Source of the DNA: Actinoplanes ianthinogenes
GTDB taxonomy: Bacteria; Actinomycetota; Actinomycetes; Mycobacteriales; Micromonosporaceae
DNA length: 64,000 nt
Direction of reading: 5' to 3'
Assembly: GCF_018324205.1 (NCBI RefSeq)
Contig: NZ_AP023356.1
Coordinates: 5,314,001 to 5,378,000 of the forward strand
The position numbers and the translations under genes were made by a program. The notes under the pieces are model-generated. The model did not search any database. It had not been told where the DNA came from and saw nothing but the letters and a program-made list of their open reading frames with translations. Positions 1 through 8,318 of the stretch are shown here, piece after piece (positions within the stretch are counted from its first letter, which is position 1; the number at the start of each line of letters is the position of its first letter).

Positions 1-1829
1 AGCCACTCGGCCCGGCCGGTGTCGGCGTCCAGCGCGTACATCAACTGGGTGAGGGACGGGTGCTCGGCGTCGAATCGGTCGGCCACCAGGCCGGCGGCGG
101 TGCAGACCAGCACGGTCAGTGAGGCGACCAGGGTGGGCAGGGCGCCGCGACGGCGGGCGCGGGCCGCGGGCAGGCCCTGCACCGGCTCGCCGGACGGGTG
201 GACCAGGTCGATCACCGGCAGCAGGGCGAGCAGGAGCAGCACGGTCAGGAACGCGCCGGCCGCGCCCATCCCCATGCCGAGCGCCGGGAACAGCATGATC
301 ACGGTGGGCAGCAGGATCACCACGGCGACCAGAGCGCCGGCGGTGATCGCGGCGGTGGCGGCCCAGTCGCGTACGAAAAGAGCCACCAGGGCGGCGAGCG
401 CGCCGGCCAAGGCCGGCAGTGTCGCCAGGTAGGCGCCGCCCGGGGTGAGCGCGGCGAGCACCACGCCGAGCCCGGCGAGCCAGCCCAGGCCGGCGACCGC
501 GAGGGCGGCCGCGCCCAGCCGGCGGCGCAGCAGGGCGAACCAGCAGACCACCACGGCCACGGCCAGGGCGATCACCGCGACCCGGTAGAAGCCCGGACGG
601 TACGGGTCGATCGGCAGCGCGCCGTACTCCGGGCGGATCAGCGTGAGCACCGTCCAGAACAGCTGGGCCAGCACGGCCGAGACCACGATCGGGGCCAGGG
701 TGAGCACGCCGGCGAGGGCCAGCCGCCGGCCGGTCAGCCGGCCCTGCCGCCGGGCCAGCCAGGCCAGCGCCACGACCGCGACGACGGCCAGCAGGGCGAG
801 CGGCCAGATCAGCGCGCCCGGATATCGGACCAGCAGGCCCGGCACCGGGAAGTAGGTGGCGTCGCCGGTGTCCCGCAGCTGCGACTTCAGGTCCTCGCCG
901 GCCAGCTCCCGGGCGACGGCCAGCGCGTTCGCCCCGTGGTGCTGGAGGCTGTCGCGGTCCATCGCCGACGGCAGGTCGGTGGGCGCGTGGTAGACCGCGG
1001 CGCCGTCGATGTACGCCGAGTTGAGCCCGGTGAACGCGGCGTCGCGGAACGCGGTGAAATCGGTGTCGTTCGGCAGGCGGCGGTAGATCTCCACGGCGAA
1101 CGAGGTACCGACCGGGTACGGCGCGTGCGAATACGCCTCGACCAGCTTGGCGTTGCCCGGCGAGGTCTCGAACATGATCGCCGGGCCGGAGCTGCCGCGC
1201 GCCTCCAGGTTCAGCACGACGCCGCTGTCCCGGGCCAGCGGATGCTGCCGGACGAACGCCTCGGCGCCGCACAGACAGGCCTCCTCGGCGTCGGTGAGCA
1301 CCAGCACCACGTCGTTACGCAGTTTCCCGCCGTTGGTCAGTGCGCGGGCGGTCTCCAGGATGGTGGCGGTGCCGGCCGCGTCGTCGTTGCCACCCGGGCC
1401 GGTCTGCGCCGAGTCGTAGTGCGCGACCAGGAAGACCCGGCCGGTCGAGGCGCTGCCCGGGATCACCGCCACCACGTTGCGGACCCGGGCCAGGCCGGTG
1501 CCGCCCGCGCTGGAGGACAGCTCGCCGCCCTGCACCGAGACCGTGTCCTGCACCTCCGGGCTCAGCCCCAGCCCGCGCAGGGTCTGCACGAGATAGTCCC
1601 GGACCTGGTCGTTGGCCGCGCTGCCGGCCGGGTGCGGCCGGGTGGCGATCGTCCGCACGTGCTCGAAGGCGCGCTCGGCGCTGAACTCCCCGGCCGGTGC
1701 CGAGACCGGCGCCGCCGCCGGCGGCAGGACGGAACGCACCGCGGCGAAGCCCGCCAGGGCCAGCACGGCGAGGACGGCCAGCGCGGCAAAACCACGCCGA
1801 GCCGGCCGGAGGAGAGCGGCGTCACGCAT
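1..1829 (-). CDS. M28-family metallopeptidase with membrane C-terminus (3' end outside window)
   Basis: About 609 residues are visible; the C-terminus lies beyond the left edge. An N-terminal hydrophobic segment (about residues 12-29) anchors or exports the protein. The next ~300 residues look like an M28 zinc aminopeptidase: the HYDS motif, GGNDDAAGTA, TDAEEACLCGAEAF and a late YHAPTD give the expected His/Asp/Glu metal ligands. After that come several strongly hydrophobic segments, as in membrane M28 peptidases with a multi-TM tail. The start chosen is the ATG at 1829; an in-frame ATG at 1838 is possible. It is transcribed divergently from the small gene at 1906, with a 76-base gap holding two palindromes. 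The substrate is unknown; peptide or protein cleavage outside the membrane is inferred from the family. Confidence 0.85.
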   Translation of the reverse strand, partial: MRDAALLRPARRGFAALAVLAVLALAGFAAVRSVLPPAAAPVSAPAGEFSAERAFEHVRTIATRPHPAGSAANDQVRDYLVQTLRGLGLSPEVQDTVSVQGGELSSSAGGTGLARVRNVVAVIPGSASTGRVFLVAHYDSAQTGPGGNDDAAGTATILETARALTNGGKLRNDVVLVLTDAEEACLCGAEAFVRQHPLARDSGVVLNLEARGSSGPAIMFETSPGNAKLVEAYSHAPYPVGTSFAVEIYRRLPNDTDFTAFRDAAFTGLNSAYIDGAAVYHAPTDLPSAMDRDSLQHHGANALAVARELAGEDLKSQLRDTGDATYFPVPGLLVRYPGALIWPLALLAVVAVVALAWLARRQGRLTGRRLALAGVLTLAPIVVSAVLAQLFWTVLTLIRPEYGALPIDPYRPGFYRVAVIALAVAVVVCWFALLRRRLGAAALAVAGLGWLAGLGVVLAALTPGGAYLATLPALAGALAALVALFVRDWAATAAITAGALVAVVILLPTVIMLFPALGMGMGAAGAFLTVLLLLALLPVIDLVHPSGEPVQGLPAARARRRGALPTLVASLTVLVCTAAGLVADRFDAEHPSLTQLMYALDADTGRAEW

Positions 1830-1859
1830 GGGTGACATCTAACAGCCGGGGTACGACAT

Positions 1860-1893
1860 CCGGGTACCCGGTAGATCAATTGCAACGTGCAAT
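1860..1893. promoter_or_regulatory. two adjacent palindromes in a divergent promoter
   Basis: A perfect 12-bp palindrome, CCGGGTACCCGG, lies at 1860-1871. It is followed by ATTGCA-ACG-TGCAAT at 1879-1893, with 6-bp arms and a 3-nt centre. Both sit between the M28 peptidase and the zinc-ribbon gene, and the second overlaps the putative -10 box at 1893. The arrangement suggests repressor binding; the regulator is not identifiable from this window. Confidence 0.5.
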
Positions 1894-1898
1894 AGCGT
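1893..1898 (+). promoter_or_regulatory. -10-like TAGCGT, leaderless start of the 1906 gene
   Basis: TAGCGT lies 7 bases before the GTG at 1906. The same TANNNT-N6-8-start arrangement precedes many genes in this window, which points to leaderless transcripts. Confidence 0.45.
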
Positions 1899-1905
1899 TG
1901 TCCGG

Positions 1906-2238
1906 GTGACAGCCTCGCTCGACCCGGCCGCCGTCATCGCGGAGTTCATCGACGCGGTGGCTCCTTACGACCCCGCGCCGGACGCCCCGCCGGTCGTCCT
2001 GCTCGGCCTGCGCACCGCGCACGGTGACCAGGTGTTTCCGATGAGTGATCACCTGATCCGGGCGATGTGCCGTGCCCTGGTGTCCTATCGCGATCCGGAG
2101 GACCGGGGCGAGTGCGTCGCCTGTGGCGGCCGCCACCTCGACGAGAACCTGCACTGCCGGGACTGCGGGCAGCTGCACGGCGTCCTCGGACAGGTGATCG
2201 CCGACCATCTGCGGCGGGCCGCCGAGGCCGGCGACTAG
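1906..2238 (+). CDS. small hypothetical protein with a CxxC zinc-ribbon
   Basis: A 110-residue soluble protein. The N-terminal half has no motif I recognise. Residues about 65-86 contain CVACGG followed by CRDCGQ, two CxxC knuckles that would bind one zinc as a ribbon. There is no signal peptide or membrane segment. The GTG start follows a -10-like TAGCGT after 7 bases, and a 15-bp palindrome overlaps that box, so repression by a dedicated regulator is plausible. I do not recognise the family, and the function is unknown. Confidence 0.7.
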   Translation: MTASLDPAAVIAEFIDAVAPYDPAPDAPPVVLLGLRTAHGDQVFPMSDHLIRAMCRALVSYRDPEDRGECVACGGRHLDENLHCRDCGQLHGVLGQVIADHLRRAAEAGD

Positions 2239-2251
2239 ATCACGACGTGAT
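2239..2251. promoter_or_regulatory. palindrome ATCACG-A-CGTGAT
   Basis: A 13-bp inverted repeat with 6-bp arms overlaps the end of the zinc-ribbon gene. It lies about 75 bases upstream of the receiver-phosphatase operon. It could be an operator for the signalling operon; no regulator is assigned. Confidence 0.35.
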
Positions 2252-2324
2252 GGCTTGTGTTGTGCCGTTGCGCCCGGTGGTACACGATTTCCGGGTCACC
2301 TCTGCGTCGAGTGGGGATTCTTAG

Positions 2325-3521
2325 ATGATGGAGCGTTCGCTCGCACCCCGCACGTACGCGCTCAATCGGTTGGAGCGGCTGCGGATTCTGCTGGTCGAGG
2401 ACGACGAGGGCGACGCCTTCCTGGTCCGTGAGCTGCTCAGCGAGACCGAGGCGCCGTTCGAGCTGACCGTCGCCAGCACCCTGCGCGAGGCCGGTGAGCT
2501 GGTCGCCGAGGCCGACTGCGTGCTGCTCGACCTGGGCCTGCCGGACGCCGAGGGCATCGACGGGCTGCGCAAGCTGCTGTCGCTCGCCGGCAGCGCCGCG
2601 GTCTGCGTGCTCACCGGCCGTTCCGACGAGCACCTCGGCGTCCAGGCGGTCGCCGAGGGCGCCCAGGACTACCTGGTCAAGGGCCAGGTCGACGGCGTCT
2701 GGCTGGTCCGCGCGCTGCGCTACGCGGTGGAGCGCAAACGCGCCGACGAGAACGCCCGCCGGCTGCGCGAGGTGGAGCTGCGCCAGGAGGAGTCGGCCCG
2801 GCTGGAACGCGGTCTGCTGCCCAAGCCGCTGATGCAGACCAGCGAGGTCCTGGTCGAGACGTTCTACCGCTCCGGCCGGGCGGCCGGCCTGCTCGGCGGC
2901 GACTTCTTCGACGTCGTGCAGGTCGGTGACGACCGGCTGCACCTGATCGTCGGCGACGTCTGCGGGCACGGCGTGGACGAGGCCGCGCTCGGCGTCGAGC
3001 TCCGGGTCGCCTGGCGGGCACTGATCCTCGCCGGGGTCCCCGAGGAGCAGGTGCTGGCGTCACTCGAACAGGTACTGATCACCGAGCGGCGGGCCCGGGA
3101 GGTGTTCGCCACGGTCGCCTCGGTGGTGATCGACCTGCCGGGCAACCGCGCGACGGTACGGCTGGCCGGGCACCCGCCGCCCGTGGTGCTCACCGAGGAC
3201 CGGGCCGCGCCGGTGCACGCGCGTACCGGGATCGTGCTGGGGGTGCGTCCTACCCCGACACCCGCTACCGAGTTGGAGTTCGCCGGCGATGACTGGTCCC
3301 TGCTGATGTACACCGACGGCCTGATCGAGGGACGCACCGGCGCCGGCGACGAGCGCCTGGACGTCGACGGCCTCTGCAAGCTGCTGGACGAGCCGGACGC
3401 GCGCCAGGTCCCGCTGACCGGGCTGCCGGCCTGGCTGGTCGGCCGCGCGGACCAGAACAACGGCGGCCCGCTCACCGACGACGTGGCGATGCTGCTGATC
3501 TCCCGGGGGAGTGGGCGGTGA
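2325..3521 (+). CDS. response regulator with PP2C/SpoIIE-type phosphatase output (RsbU-like)
   Basis: 398 residues. The N-terminal receiver domain (about 18-130) has the acidic pocket EDDEGD, phospho-acceptor Asp69 in LLDLGLPD and the conserved Lys119 in YLVKG. A short helical linker leads to a PP2C/SpoIIE phosphatase domain (about 155-395) with GGDFFD, GDVCGHG, YTDGLIE and a final LTDDVAML, the metal-binding Asp residues of the family. Such proteins dephosphorylate Ser/Thr sites, typically on anti-sigma antagonists, when the receiver is phosphorylated. It is the first gene of a four-gene overlapping operon, and its stop overlaps the kinase start in a GTGA. Paired ATG codons stand at 2325 and 2328; either could be used. 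No anti-sigma antagonist gene lies nearby. Confidence 0.9.
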   Translation: MMERSLAPRTYALNRLERLRILLVEDDEGDAFLVRELLSETEAPFELTVASTLREAGELVAEADCVLLDLGLPDAEGIDGLRKLLSLAGSAAVCVLTGRSDEHLGVQAVAEGAQDYLVKGQVDGVWLVRALRYAVERKRADENARRLREVELRQEESARLERGLLPKPLMQTSEVLVETFYRSGRAAGLLGGDFFDVVQVGDDRLHLIVGDVCGHGVDEAALGVELRVAWRALILAGVPEEQVLASLEQVLITERRAREVFATVASVVIDLPGNRATVRLAGHPPPVVLTEDRAAPVHARTGIVLGVRPTPTPATELEFAGDDWSLLMYTDGLIEGRTGAGDERLDVDGLCKLLDEPDARQVPLTGLPAWLVGRADQNNGGPLTDDVAMLLISRGSGR

Positions 3522-5119
3522 AGCGGCTCGACGTACGGTCGTGGACCCTGCGCGGCCGGATCGTCGCGCTCTGTGCGGTGGTCGCCCTGATCCTCACCTG
3601 CCTCGGCGTCTTCGCCGCGGTCACCGCGGCCGCGCACAACCGCCAGCTCGACGACGTGCTCGACCGGGCCAGCCCGATGCGCGCCGCCGGCGAGGCGCTG
3701 AGCACCGCCATGGTCGACCAGGAGACCGGCATCCGGGGCTACGCGATCACCGGGCAGGATTCCAACCTGGACCCGTACCGTAAAGGTCTGAAAGATCAGG
3801 GTGATCAGATCACCCGGATCGAGAGCCTGCTGCACCCCACCGACCGGGACATCCAGATCACGCTGGACGAGGTCAAGACCCGGATCGACGCCTGGCACCG
3901 GACGGTGGCCGAGCCGGTCATCGAGACCGTGCGGACCAAGGGCGTGCAGGCCGCGCAGGACCAGATCGAGGCCGGCAACACCACCCAGTTCGACGAGCTC
4001 CGCGCCGCGATCAACCGGATGCAGGACCACATCCTGCGGCTGCGGGCGGCCACCGCGAACGCCGCCAAGGGTTCCAGCCAGACCATGGTGGCCATCGAGA
4101 TCGCCGCCGCCCTGATCGTCCTGCTGGCCGGTGTGTTCCTGCTGATCCTGCTGGACCGGCTGGTCAGCCGCCCGATCCTCGACCTGGCCGACCAGGTGCG
4201 GCAGGTGGCGGCCGGGGACTACCAGCGGCACATCGAGAGCGCGCACGGCTCGCCCGACCTGGTCGCGCTGGCCGCCGACATCGACGTGATGCGCCAGCAG
4301 ATCGCCTCCGAGCTCACCGAGGTGCGGGAGGCGCGCCAGCAGGTCGAGTGGGTCAACCAGCAGTTGCAGAGCCAGGCCGAGGAACTCACCCGGTCGAACC
4401 GGGACCTGGAGCAGTTCGCCTACGTCGCCTCGCACGACCTCCAGGAGCCGCTGCGCAAGGTGGCGAGCTTCTGCCAGCTGCTCCAGCGGCGCTACGCCGG
4501 GCAGATGGACGAGCGCGCCGACCAGTACATCGGGTTCGCGGTGGACGGCGCGCAGCGGATGCAGCGGCTGATCAACGACCTGCTGGCGTTCTCCCGGATC
4601 GGTCGCCTCACCACCGGCTTCACCGACGTCGACCTGGACCGGGTGCTGGGCGAGGTGAAATCGCAGCTGGAGGCACGGGCCGGCGGGGAGGCCGAGATCA
4701 CCTGGTCCGCGCTGCCCACAGTGGAGGGCGAGGAGCCGCTGCTCACCACGCTCTTCGTCAACCTGGTCGGCAACTCGCTCAAGTTCCGTCGCCCGGACGT
4801 CGTGCCCGAGGTGCGGATCACCGCCGAGCGGGACGGCAAGGAGTGGCGGATCAACGTGCGCGACAACGGCATCGGGATCGAGGCCGAGTTCGCCGACAAG
4901 GTCTTCGTGATCTTCCAGCGGCTGCACGCGCGGGACGCGTACGAGGGGACCGGCATCGGACTGGCGATCGTCAAGAAAATCGTCGAATACCATGGCGGAC
5001 GGATCTGGCTGGACGTCGGCGTCGCCGAGGGGGCGTCGATCTGGTTCACGCTTCCGGTGCTGATCGGCGCCGACGAGCCGGACGAGGAGCGGGAGAGCCG
5101 AGAGGTGGTGGACGCGTGA
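3518..5119 (+). CDS. CHASE3-HAMP sensor histidine kinase
   Basis: 533 residues. A transmembrane helix (about 15-38), an extracytoplasmic helical CHASE3-type sensor (about 40-185) and a second helix (about 191-213) are followed by HAMP (about 214-268), a coiled coil and a kinase core. The dimerisation helix holds FAYVASHDLQEPLRKV with phospho-acceptor His306, the form seen in phytochrome-type kinases. The ATP domain shows an N-box (NLVGNSLKF), DNGIGIE and GTGIGLAIVKKIVEYHGG. The GTG start overlaps the upstream stop by four bases, and the gene overlaps the next receiver in the same way, so all are translationally coupled. It probably phosphorylates one or both flanking receivers; the stimulus is unknown. 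Confidence 0.92.
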   Translation: MKRLDVRSWTLRGRIVALCAVVALILTCLGVFAAVTAAAHNRQLDDVLDRASPMRAAGEALSTAMVDQETGIRGYAITGQDSNLDPYRKGLKDQGDQITRIESLLHPTDRDIQITLDEVKTRIDAWHRTVAEPVIETVRTKGVQAAQDQIEAGNTTQFDELRAAINRMQDHILRLRAATANAAKGSSQTMVAIEIAAALIVLLAGVFLLILLDRLVSRPILDLADQVRQVAAGDYQRHIESAHGSPDLVALAADIDVMRQQIASELTEVREARQQVEWVNQQLQSQAEELTRSNRDLEQFAYVASHDLQEPLRKVASFCQLLQRRYAGQMDERADQYIGFAVDGAQRMQRLINDLLAFSRIGRLTTGFTDVDLDRVLGEVKSQLEARAGGEAEITWSALPTVEGEEPLLTTLFVNLVGNSLKFRRPDVVPEVRITAERDGKEWRINVRDNGIGIEAEFADKVFVIFQRLHARDAYEGTGIGLAIVKKIVEYHGGRIWLDVGVAEGASIWFTLPVLIGADEPDEERESREVVDA

Positions 5120-5568
5120 GCATCGAGCGCGAGAGTGGCACGCCGATCGAGGTGTTGCTGGTCGAGGACGACCCGGGTGACGTCCTGATGACCCAGGAGG
5201 CGTTCGAGGAGCACAAGGTCCGCAACCGGCTGAACGTGGTCTCCGACGGTTCCGAGGCGCTGTCCTACCTGCGCCGCGAGGGGCAGTATGCGGACGCGGT
5301 CCGTCCCGACCTGATCCTGCTCGACCTCAACCTGCCCAAGCGGGACGGCCGCGAGGTGCTCGCCGAGATCAAGAAGGACGACGACCTGGGCCGGATCCCG
5401 GTCGTCGTGCTCACCACCTCGTCCGCCGACGAGGACATCCTGCGCAGCTACCAGCTGCACGCGAACGCGTACGTGACGAAGCCGGTGGATTTCGAGCGGT
5501 TCATCGCGGTGATCCGGCAGATCGACGAATTCTTCGTCAGCGTCGTGAAGTTGCCGCCGCGTGCTTGA
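5116..5568 (+). CDS. single-domain response regulator (Rcp1/CheY-like)
   Basis: 150 residues consisting of one receiver domain only. The acidic pair is in VEDDPGD, the phospho-acceptor is Asp70 in LILLDLNLPKRDG, the switch Thr is in VVLTTSS and the Lys is Lys122 in YVTKPVD. The long alpha4-beta5 region and the DLNLPKRDGREVL signature are those of Rcp1-type regulators that partner phytochrome-like kinases, which fits the kinase upstream. The GTG start is fixed by the four-base overlap with the kinase stop. With no output domain, it probably acts by protein contact or as a phosphate relay to the receiver-phosphatase. Confidence 0.92.
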   Translation: MSIERESGTPIEVLLVEDDPGDVLMTQEAFEEHKVRNRLNVVSDGSEALSYLRREGQYADAVRPDLILLDLNLPKRDGREVLAEIKKDDDLGRIPVVVLTTSSADEDILRSYQLHANAYVTKPVDFERFIAVIRQIDEFFVSVVKLPPRA

Positions 5569-6379
5569 TCAAGTTTCCGACCTGATCCGGGAGGTCGCGC
5601 AGACCGTCGTGCTGCCCCGCTTCCGGCGGCTGGCGGCCGACGAGGTGCACCAGAAAGGCCCCGGTGACATGGTCACCATCGCCGACCAGGAGGCCGAGCG
5701 GGCGCTGGCCCGAGGCCTGACCGCGCTGCTGCCCGGGTCGTCCGTGGTCGGCGAGGAGGCGGTCGCGGCCGACCCCGCGGTGCGCGACCGGGTCGGTGCG
5801 GGCGGCGCGGTCTGGATCGTCGACCCGGTCGACGGCACCAACAACTTCGCCGCCGGGCGGACGCCGTTCTGCGTGATGGTCGCGCTGGTCCGTGACGGGG
5901 AGACGACCGCGTCCTGGATCCTCGACGTGGTCGAGGACCGGATGACCGTGGCCGAGGCCGGCGCCGGCGCCTTCCGGGACGGCGAGCGGGTCACCGCCCG
6001 GGCCGACAACCCCGGGCCGGGCGACCTGCACGGCGTGATCGCCAACCGGTACTTCCCGGGCGACATCCGGGCGCACGTCGACGCGCACGCGACCACGCTG
6101 GGCGGCTTCACCACCGGCCGGCACTGCGCCGGTTTCGAGTACCCGGCGATCGCCACCGACCTCCAGCAGTTCGCCATGTTCTGGCGGATCCTGCCGTGGG
6201 ACCACGCGCCCGGCACGCTGATCGTCCGCGAGGCCGGCGGCGTGGCACGGCACCTGGACGGCGAGGACTACCGGCCGGCGCACCGGCGCAAGGGCCTGCT
6301 GGTCGCGGCGAACGAGGAGATCTGGAAGACCGTGCACACCACCCTCTTCCCGGACGGACCGCCCACGATCGAGGACTGA
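5561..6379 (+). CDS. inositol monophosphatase family protein
   Basis: 272 residues, the usual length for the family. The metal and catalytic motifs are complete: VGEEA (Glu65/Glu66), IVDPVDGTNNF (Asp88, Asp91) and PWDHAPG (Asp214). The family hydrolyses inositol-1-phosphate, histidinol-phosphate or other sugar phosphates with Mg2+. The exact substrate cannot be told from sequence; a HisN-like role is possible. The GTG start overlaps the end of the receiver gene by eight bases, so it belongs to the same operon although its link to signalling is unclear. Confidence 0.85.
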   Translation: MLDQVSDLIREVAQTVVLPRFRRLAADEVHQKGPGDMVTIADQEAERALARGLTALLPGSSVVGEEAVAADPAVRDRVGAGGAVWIVDPVDGTNNFAAGRTPFCVMVALVRDGETTASWILDVVEDRMTVAEAGAGAFRDGERVTARADNPGPGDLHGVIANRYFPGDIRAHVDAHATTLGGFTTGRHCAGFEYPAIATDLQQFAMFWRILPWDHAPGTLIVREAGGVARHLDGEDYRPAHRRKGLLVAANEEIWKTVHTTLFPDGPPTIED

Positions 6380-6433
6380 TGCGTCATCCGTGTCCGATCT
6401 CACAGTGCGATCCGGCACGGTCACTCGGCGATC

Positions 6434-6439
6434 TACCGT
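6434..6439 (+). promoter_or_regulatory. -10-like TACCGT, leaderless start of the 6446 SDR
   Basis: TACCGT is separated by 6 bases from the ATG at 6446, with no Shine-Dalgarno sequence between them. Confidence 0.4.
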
Positions 6440-6445
6440 GCGGGT

Positions 6446-7219
6446 ATGACGTCGTACCTCGATGAGCTTTTCGGGTTGGCCGGCCGGACCGCGGTCGTGA
6501 CCGGCGGCAGTTCCGGGATCGGCCGCGAGATCGCCCTGGGTCTGGGCCGTGCCGGAGCGCGCGTGGTGCTGGTCGCCCGGCGGCCCGATCCGCTCGCCGA
6601 GGTGGTCGCCGAGCTGGAGAAACACGGCGCCGAAGGCGGCGCGGTCAGCGCCGATCTGGCGGACCGCGCGGCGGTCCGGGGTGCGATCACCGAGATCACT
6701 TCCCGGTACGGCGAGCCGGACATCCTGGTCAACTCGGCCGGGGTGAACCTGCGCCCGCCACTCGATGAGCTCACCGACGACGTCTGGGACCTCACCCTGG
6801 CGGCGAACCTGACCGCCCCGTTCCTGCTCGGGCAGGCGTTCGGGCCGGGGATGGCCCGGCGCGGCTGGGGCCGGATCATCAACCTGGTCTCCCAGCAGGC
6901 GTTCCGCGCCTACGGCAACAGCGGCGCCTACGGAGCGGCCAAGGCCGGCCTGGTCGGGCTGACCCGGTCGCAGGCCGAGGCCTGGTCGTCGCACGGTGTC
7001 TGCTGCAACGCGGTCGCGCCCGGGGTGGTGCACACGCCGCTCACCGAGGCGGTCTTCGCCGATCCCACGAAAGTGGCCGCGCACGCCGCTCGTGCCATGA
7101 TCGGCCGGAACGGCCTGCCTGAGGATTTCGTCGGTTGTGCCGTTTTTCTGGCGAGTGCGGCGAGTCAAGCGGTAACCGGTCAGACACTCTTCGTCGACGG
7201 TGGATATTCGGCGACCTGA
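6446..7219 (+). CDS. short-chain dehydrogenase/reductase (SDR)
   Basis: 257 residues, a classical SDR. The Rossmann cofactor motif is TGGSSGIG (residues 19-26), the structural motif is NSAGV near 96-100, and the catalytic Ser149, Tyr162 and Lys166 lie in NLVSQ and YGAAK. The C-terminal GQTLFVDGGYSAT is typical of tetrameric classical SDRs such as FabG- or gluconate-dehydrogenase-like enzymes. It catalyses NAD(P)-dependent alcohol/ketone conversion; the substrate is unknown. It appears to be transcribed alone. Confidence 0.88.
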   Translation: MTSYLDELFGLAGRTAVVTGGSSGIGREIALGLGRAGARVVLVARRPDPLAEVVAELEKHGAEGGAVSADLADRAAVRGAITEITSRYGEPDILVNSAGVNLRPPLDELTDDVWDLTLAANLTAPFLLGQAFGPGMARRGWGRIINLVSQQAFRAYGNSGAYGAAKAGLVGLTRSQAEAWSSHGVCCNAVAPGVVHTPLTEAVFADPTKVAAHAARAMIGRNGLPEDFVGCAVFLASAASQAVTGQTLFVDGGYSAT

Positions 7220-7272
7220 TCGATCTCCCTTTCTCCAGGTCCGGCACGGTAAAGTACCCGCGCTCCCGACTT

Positions 7273-7277
7273 GGAGG
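7273..7277 (+). promoter_or_regulatory. Shine-Dalgarno GGAGG deciding the 7283 start
   Basis: GGAGG lies five bases before the GTG at 7283. It rules out the in-frame TTG at 7271, which overlaps this site. Confidence 0.6.
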
Positions 7278-7282
7278 TTTTC

Positions 7283-8293
7283 GTGGCGGCCCTCTCCCCG
7301 CGCCGGTGCACCGCCCTGCTCGCTCTCCTCGTTGCCGCGCTCACGGCGATCCTCGTCGTGCCCGGCACCCCGGCGCTCGCCGCCGACCCGGAGGGCGGGT
7401 CGAAGAAGCTGCGGGCCAACCTGGAGGCCGCCGCCAAGGGATACGACCAGGCGAAGACCAAGCTCGCCGCGTCCAAGAAGCGGCAGGTCCAGCTGGCCGC
7501 CACGCTCAAGAGCGCGCAGGGGCGGTCCGACCTGCTCACCAAGCGGGTCTCCGCGGTGGCCAACCGGTCGTACCAGATGGGCCGGATCAGCACCGTGATG
7601 CTGCTGCTCAACAGCAGCTCGCCGGACAAGTTCGTGGAGCGGGTGCAGGGCCTGGACATGCTCGCGCAGGTGGACAGCAGCACCCTCGCCGACTACCGGA
7701 CCGACATCGAGACCATCCGGAAGGCGCAGACCGCGCTGACCGCCGAGATCACCGAGCAGCAGCGCCAGGTCACCGTGATGGAGCGGAAGAAGAAGCAGGC
7801 CGAGCTCGCGCTCGCGGAGGTCGGTGGTGGGTCGGCCGGCGGCTTCATCGACGCGAACTCGCCGGCCGCCGCCCCGGCGCCGCGCAACTCGGACGGGTCG
7901 TGGCCCAAGGAGTCCTGCTCGATCAAGGACCCGACGTCGAGCGGGTGCCTGACGCCGCGGACGCTGCACGCGTACCAGGAGGCGCGGTCGGACGGGTTCA
8001 CCCACTACACGGTCTGCTGGAGCCAGCGGTCGTCGGGTGAGCACCCGAAGGGGCGGGCCTGCGACTTCTCGGCGAACGCGAGCACGTTCAAGACGTCGGC
8101 GGCGACCGGGAGCGACAAGGCGTACGGCGACCGGCTGGCCGCCTACTTCGTGAAGAACGCCGACAAGCTCGGCGTGATGTACGTGATCTGGTACCGGCAG
8201 ATCTGGATGCCGAGCACCGGCTGGCGGGCGTACAGCGCGACCGGTGACGCGGCGGCGGTGCACACGAACCACGTACACCTCTCCATGCTCTGA
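7283..8293 (+). CDS. secreted coiled-coil protein with M15/VldE-like C-terminal domain
   Basis: 336 residues. An N-terminal signal peptide (about 1-30, ending PALA) is followed by a long coiled coil (about 38-185) of the kind found in peptidoglycan hydrolases and their activators. The C-terminal ~120 residues carry EHPKGRACDF and HTNHVHLSM, which match the spacing of the His/Asp and His metal ligands of M15/ARB_07466-like domains. It probably acts in the cell wall, either cleaving peptide cross-links or as a spore/wall-associated enzyme. That role is inferred from the fold; activity is not shown. The start is set by GGAGG five bases upstream. Confidence 0.8.
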   Translation: MAALSPRRCTALLALLVAALTAILVVPGTPALAADPEGGSKKLRANLEAAAKGYDQAKTKLAASKKRQVQLAATLKSAQGRSDLLTKRVSAVANRSYQMGRISTVMLLLNSSSPDKFVERVQGLDMLAQVDSSTLADYRTDIETIRKAQTALTAEITEQQRQVTVMERKKKQAELALAEVGGGSAGGFIDANSPAAAPAPRNSDGSWPKESCSIKDPTSSGCLTPRTLHAYQEARSDGFTHYTVCWSQRSSGEHPKGRACDFSANASTFKTSAATGSDKAYGDRLAAYFVKNADKLGVMYVIWYRQIWMPSTGWRAYSATGDAAAVHTNHVHLSML

Positions 8294-8300
8294 CCCGATG

Positions 8301-8317
8301 GCCGGATAGCATCCGGC
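8301..8317. promoter_or_regulatory. 7-bp hairpin overlapping the -10 box, one base before the 8319 start
   Basis: GCCGGAT-agc-ATCCGGC forms a perfect stem that ends one base before the ATG at 8319. It contains a -10-like TAGCAT at 8307-8312, six bases before the start. It may be an operator over a leaderless promoter, or a terminator of the upstream gene. Confidence 0.4.
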
Positions 8318-8318
8318 G

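Noticed and set aside
198..1835. 545-residue open frame on the plus strand
   Set aside because: It is a shadow of the M28 peptidase on the minus strand; its composition (runs of Q, G, H, R) is not protein-like.
2864..4993. 709-residue open frame on the minus strand
   Set aside because: It runs antisense across the receiver-phosphatase and kinase genes, whose motifs are complete. Its composition (LV/DL/GG-rich) is that of a reverse reading of GC-rich codons.
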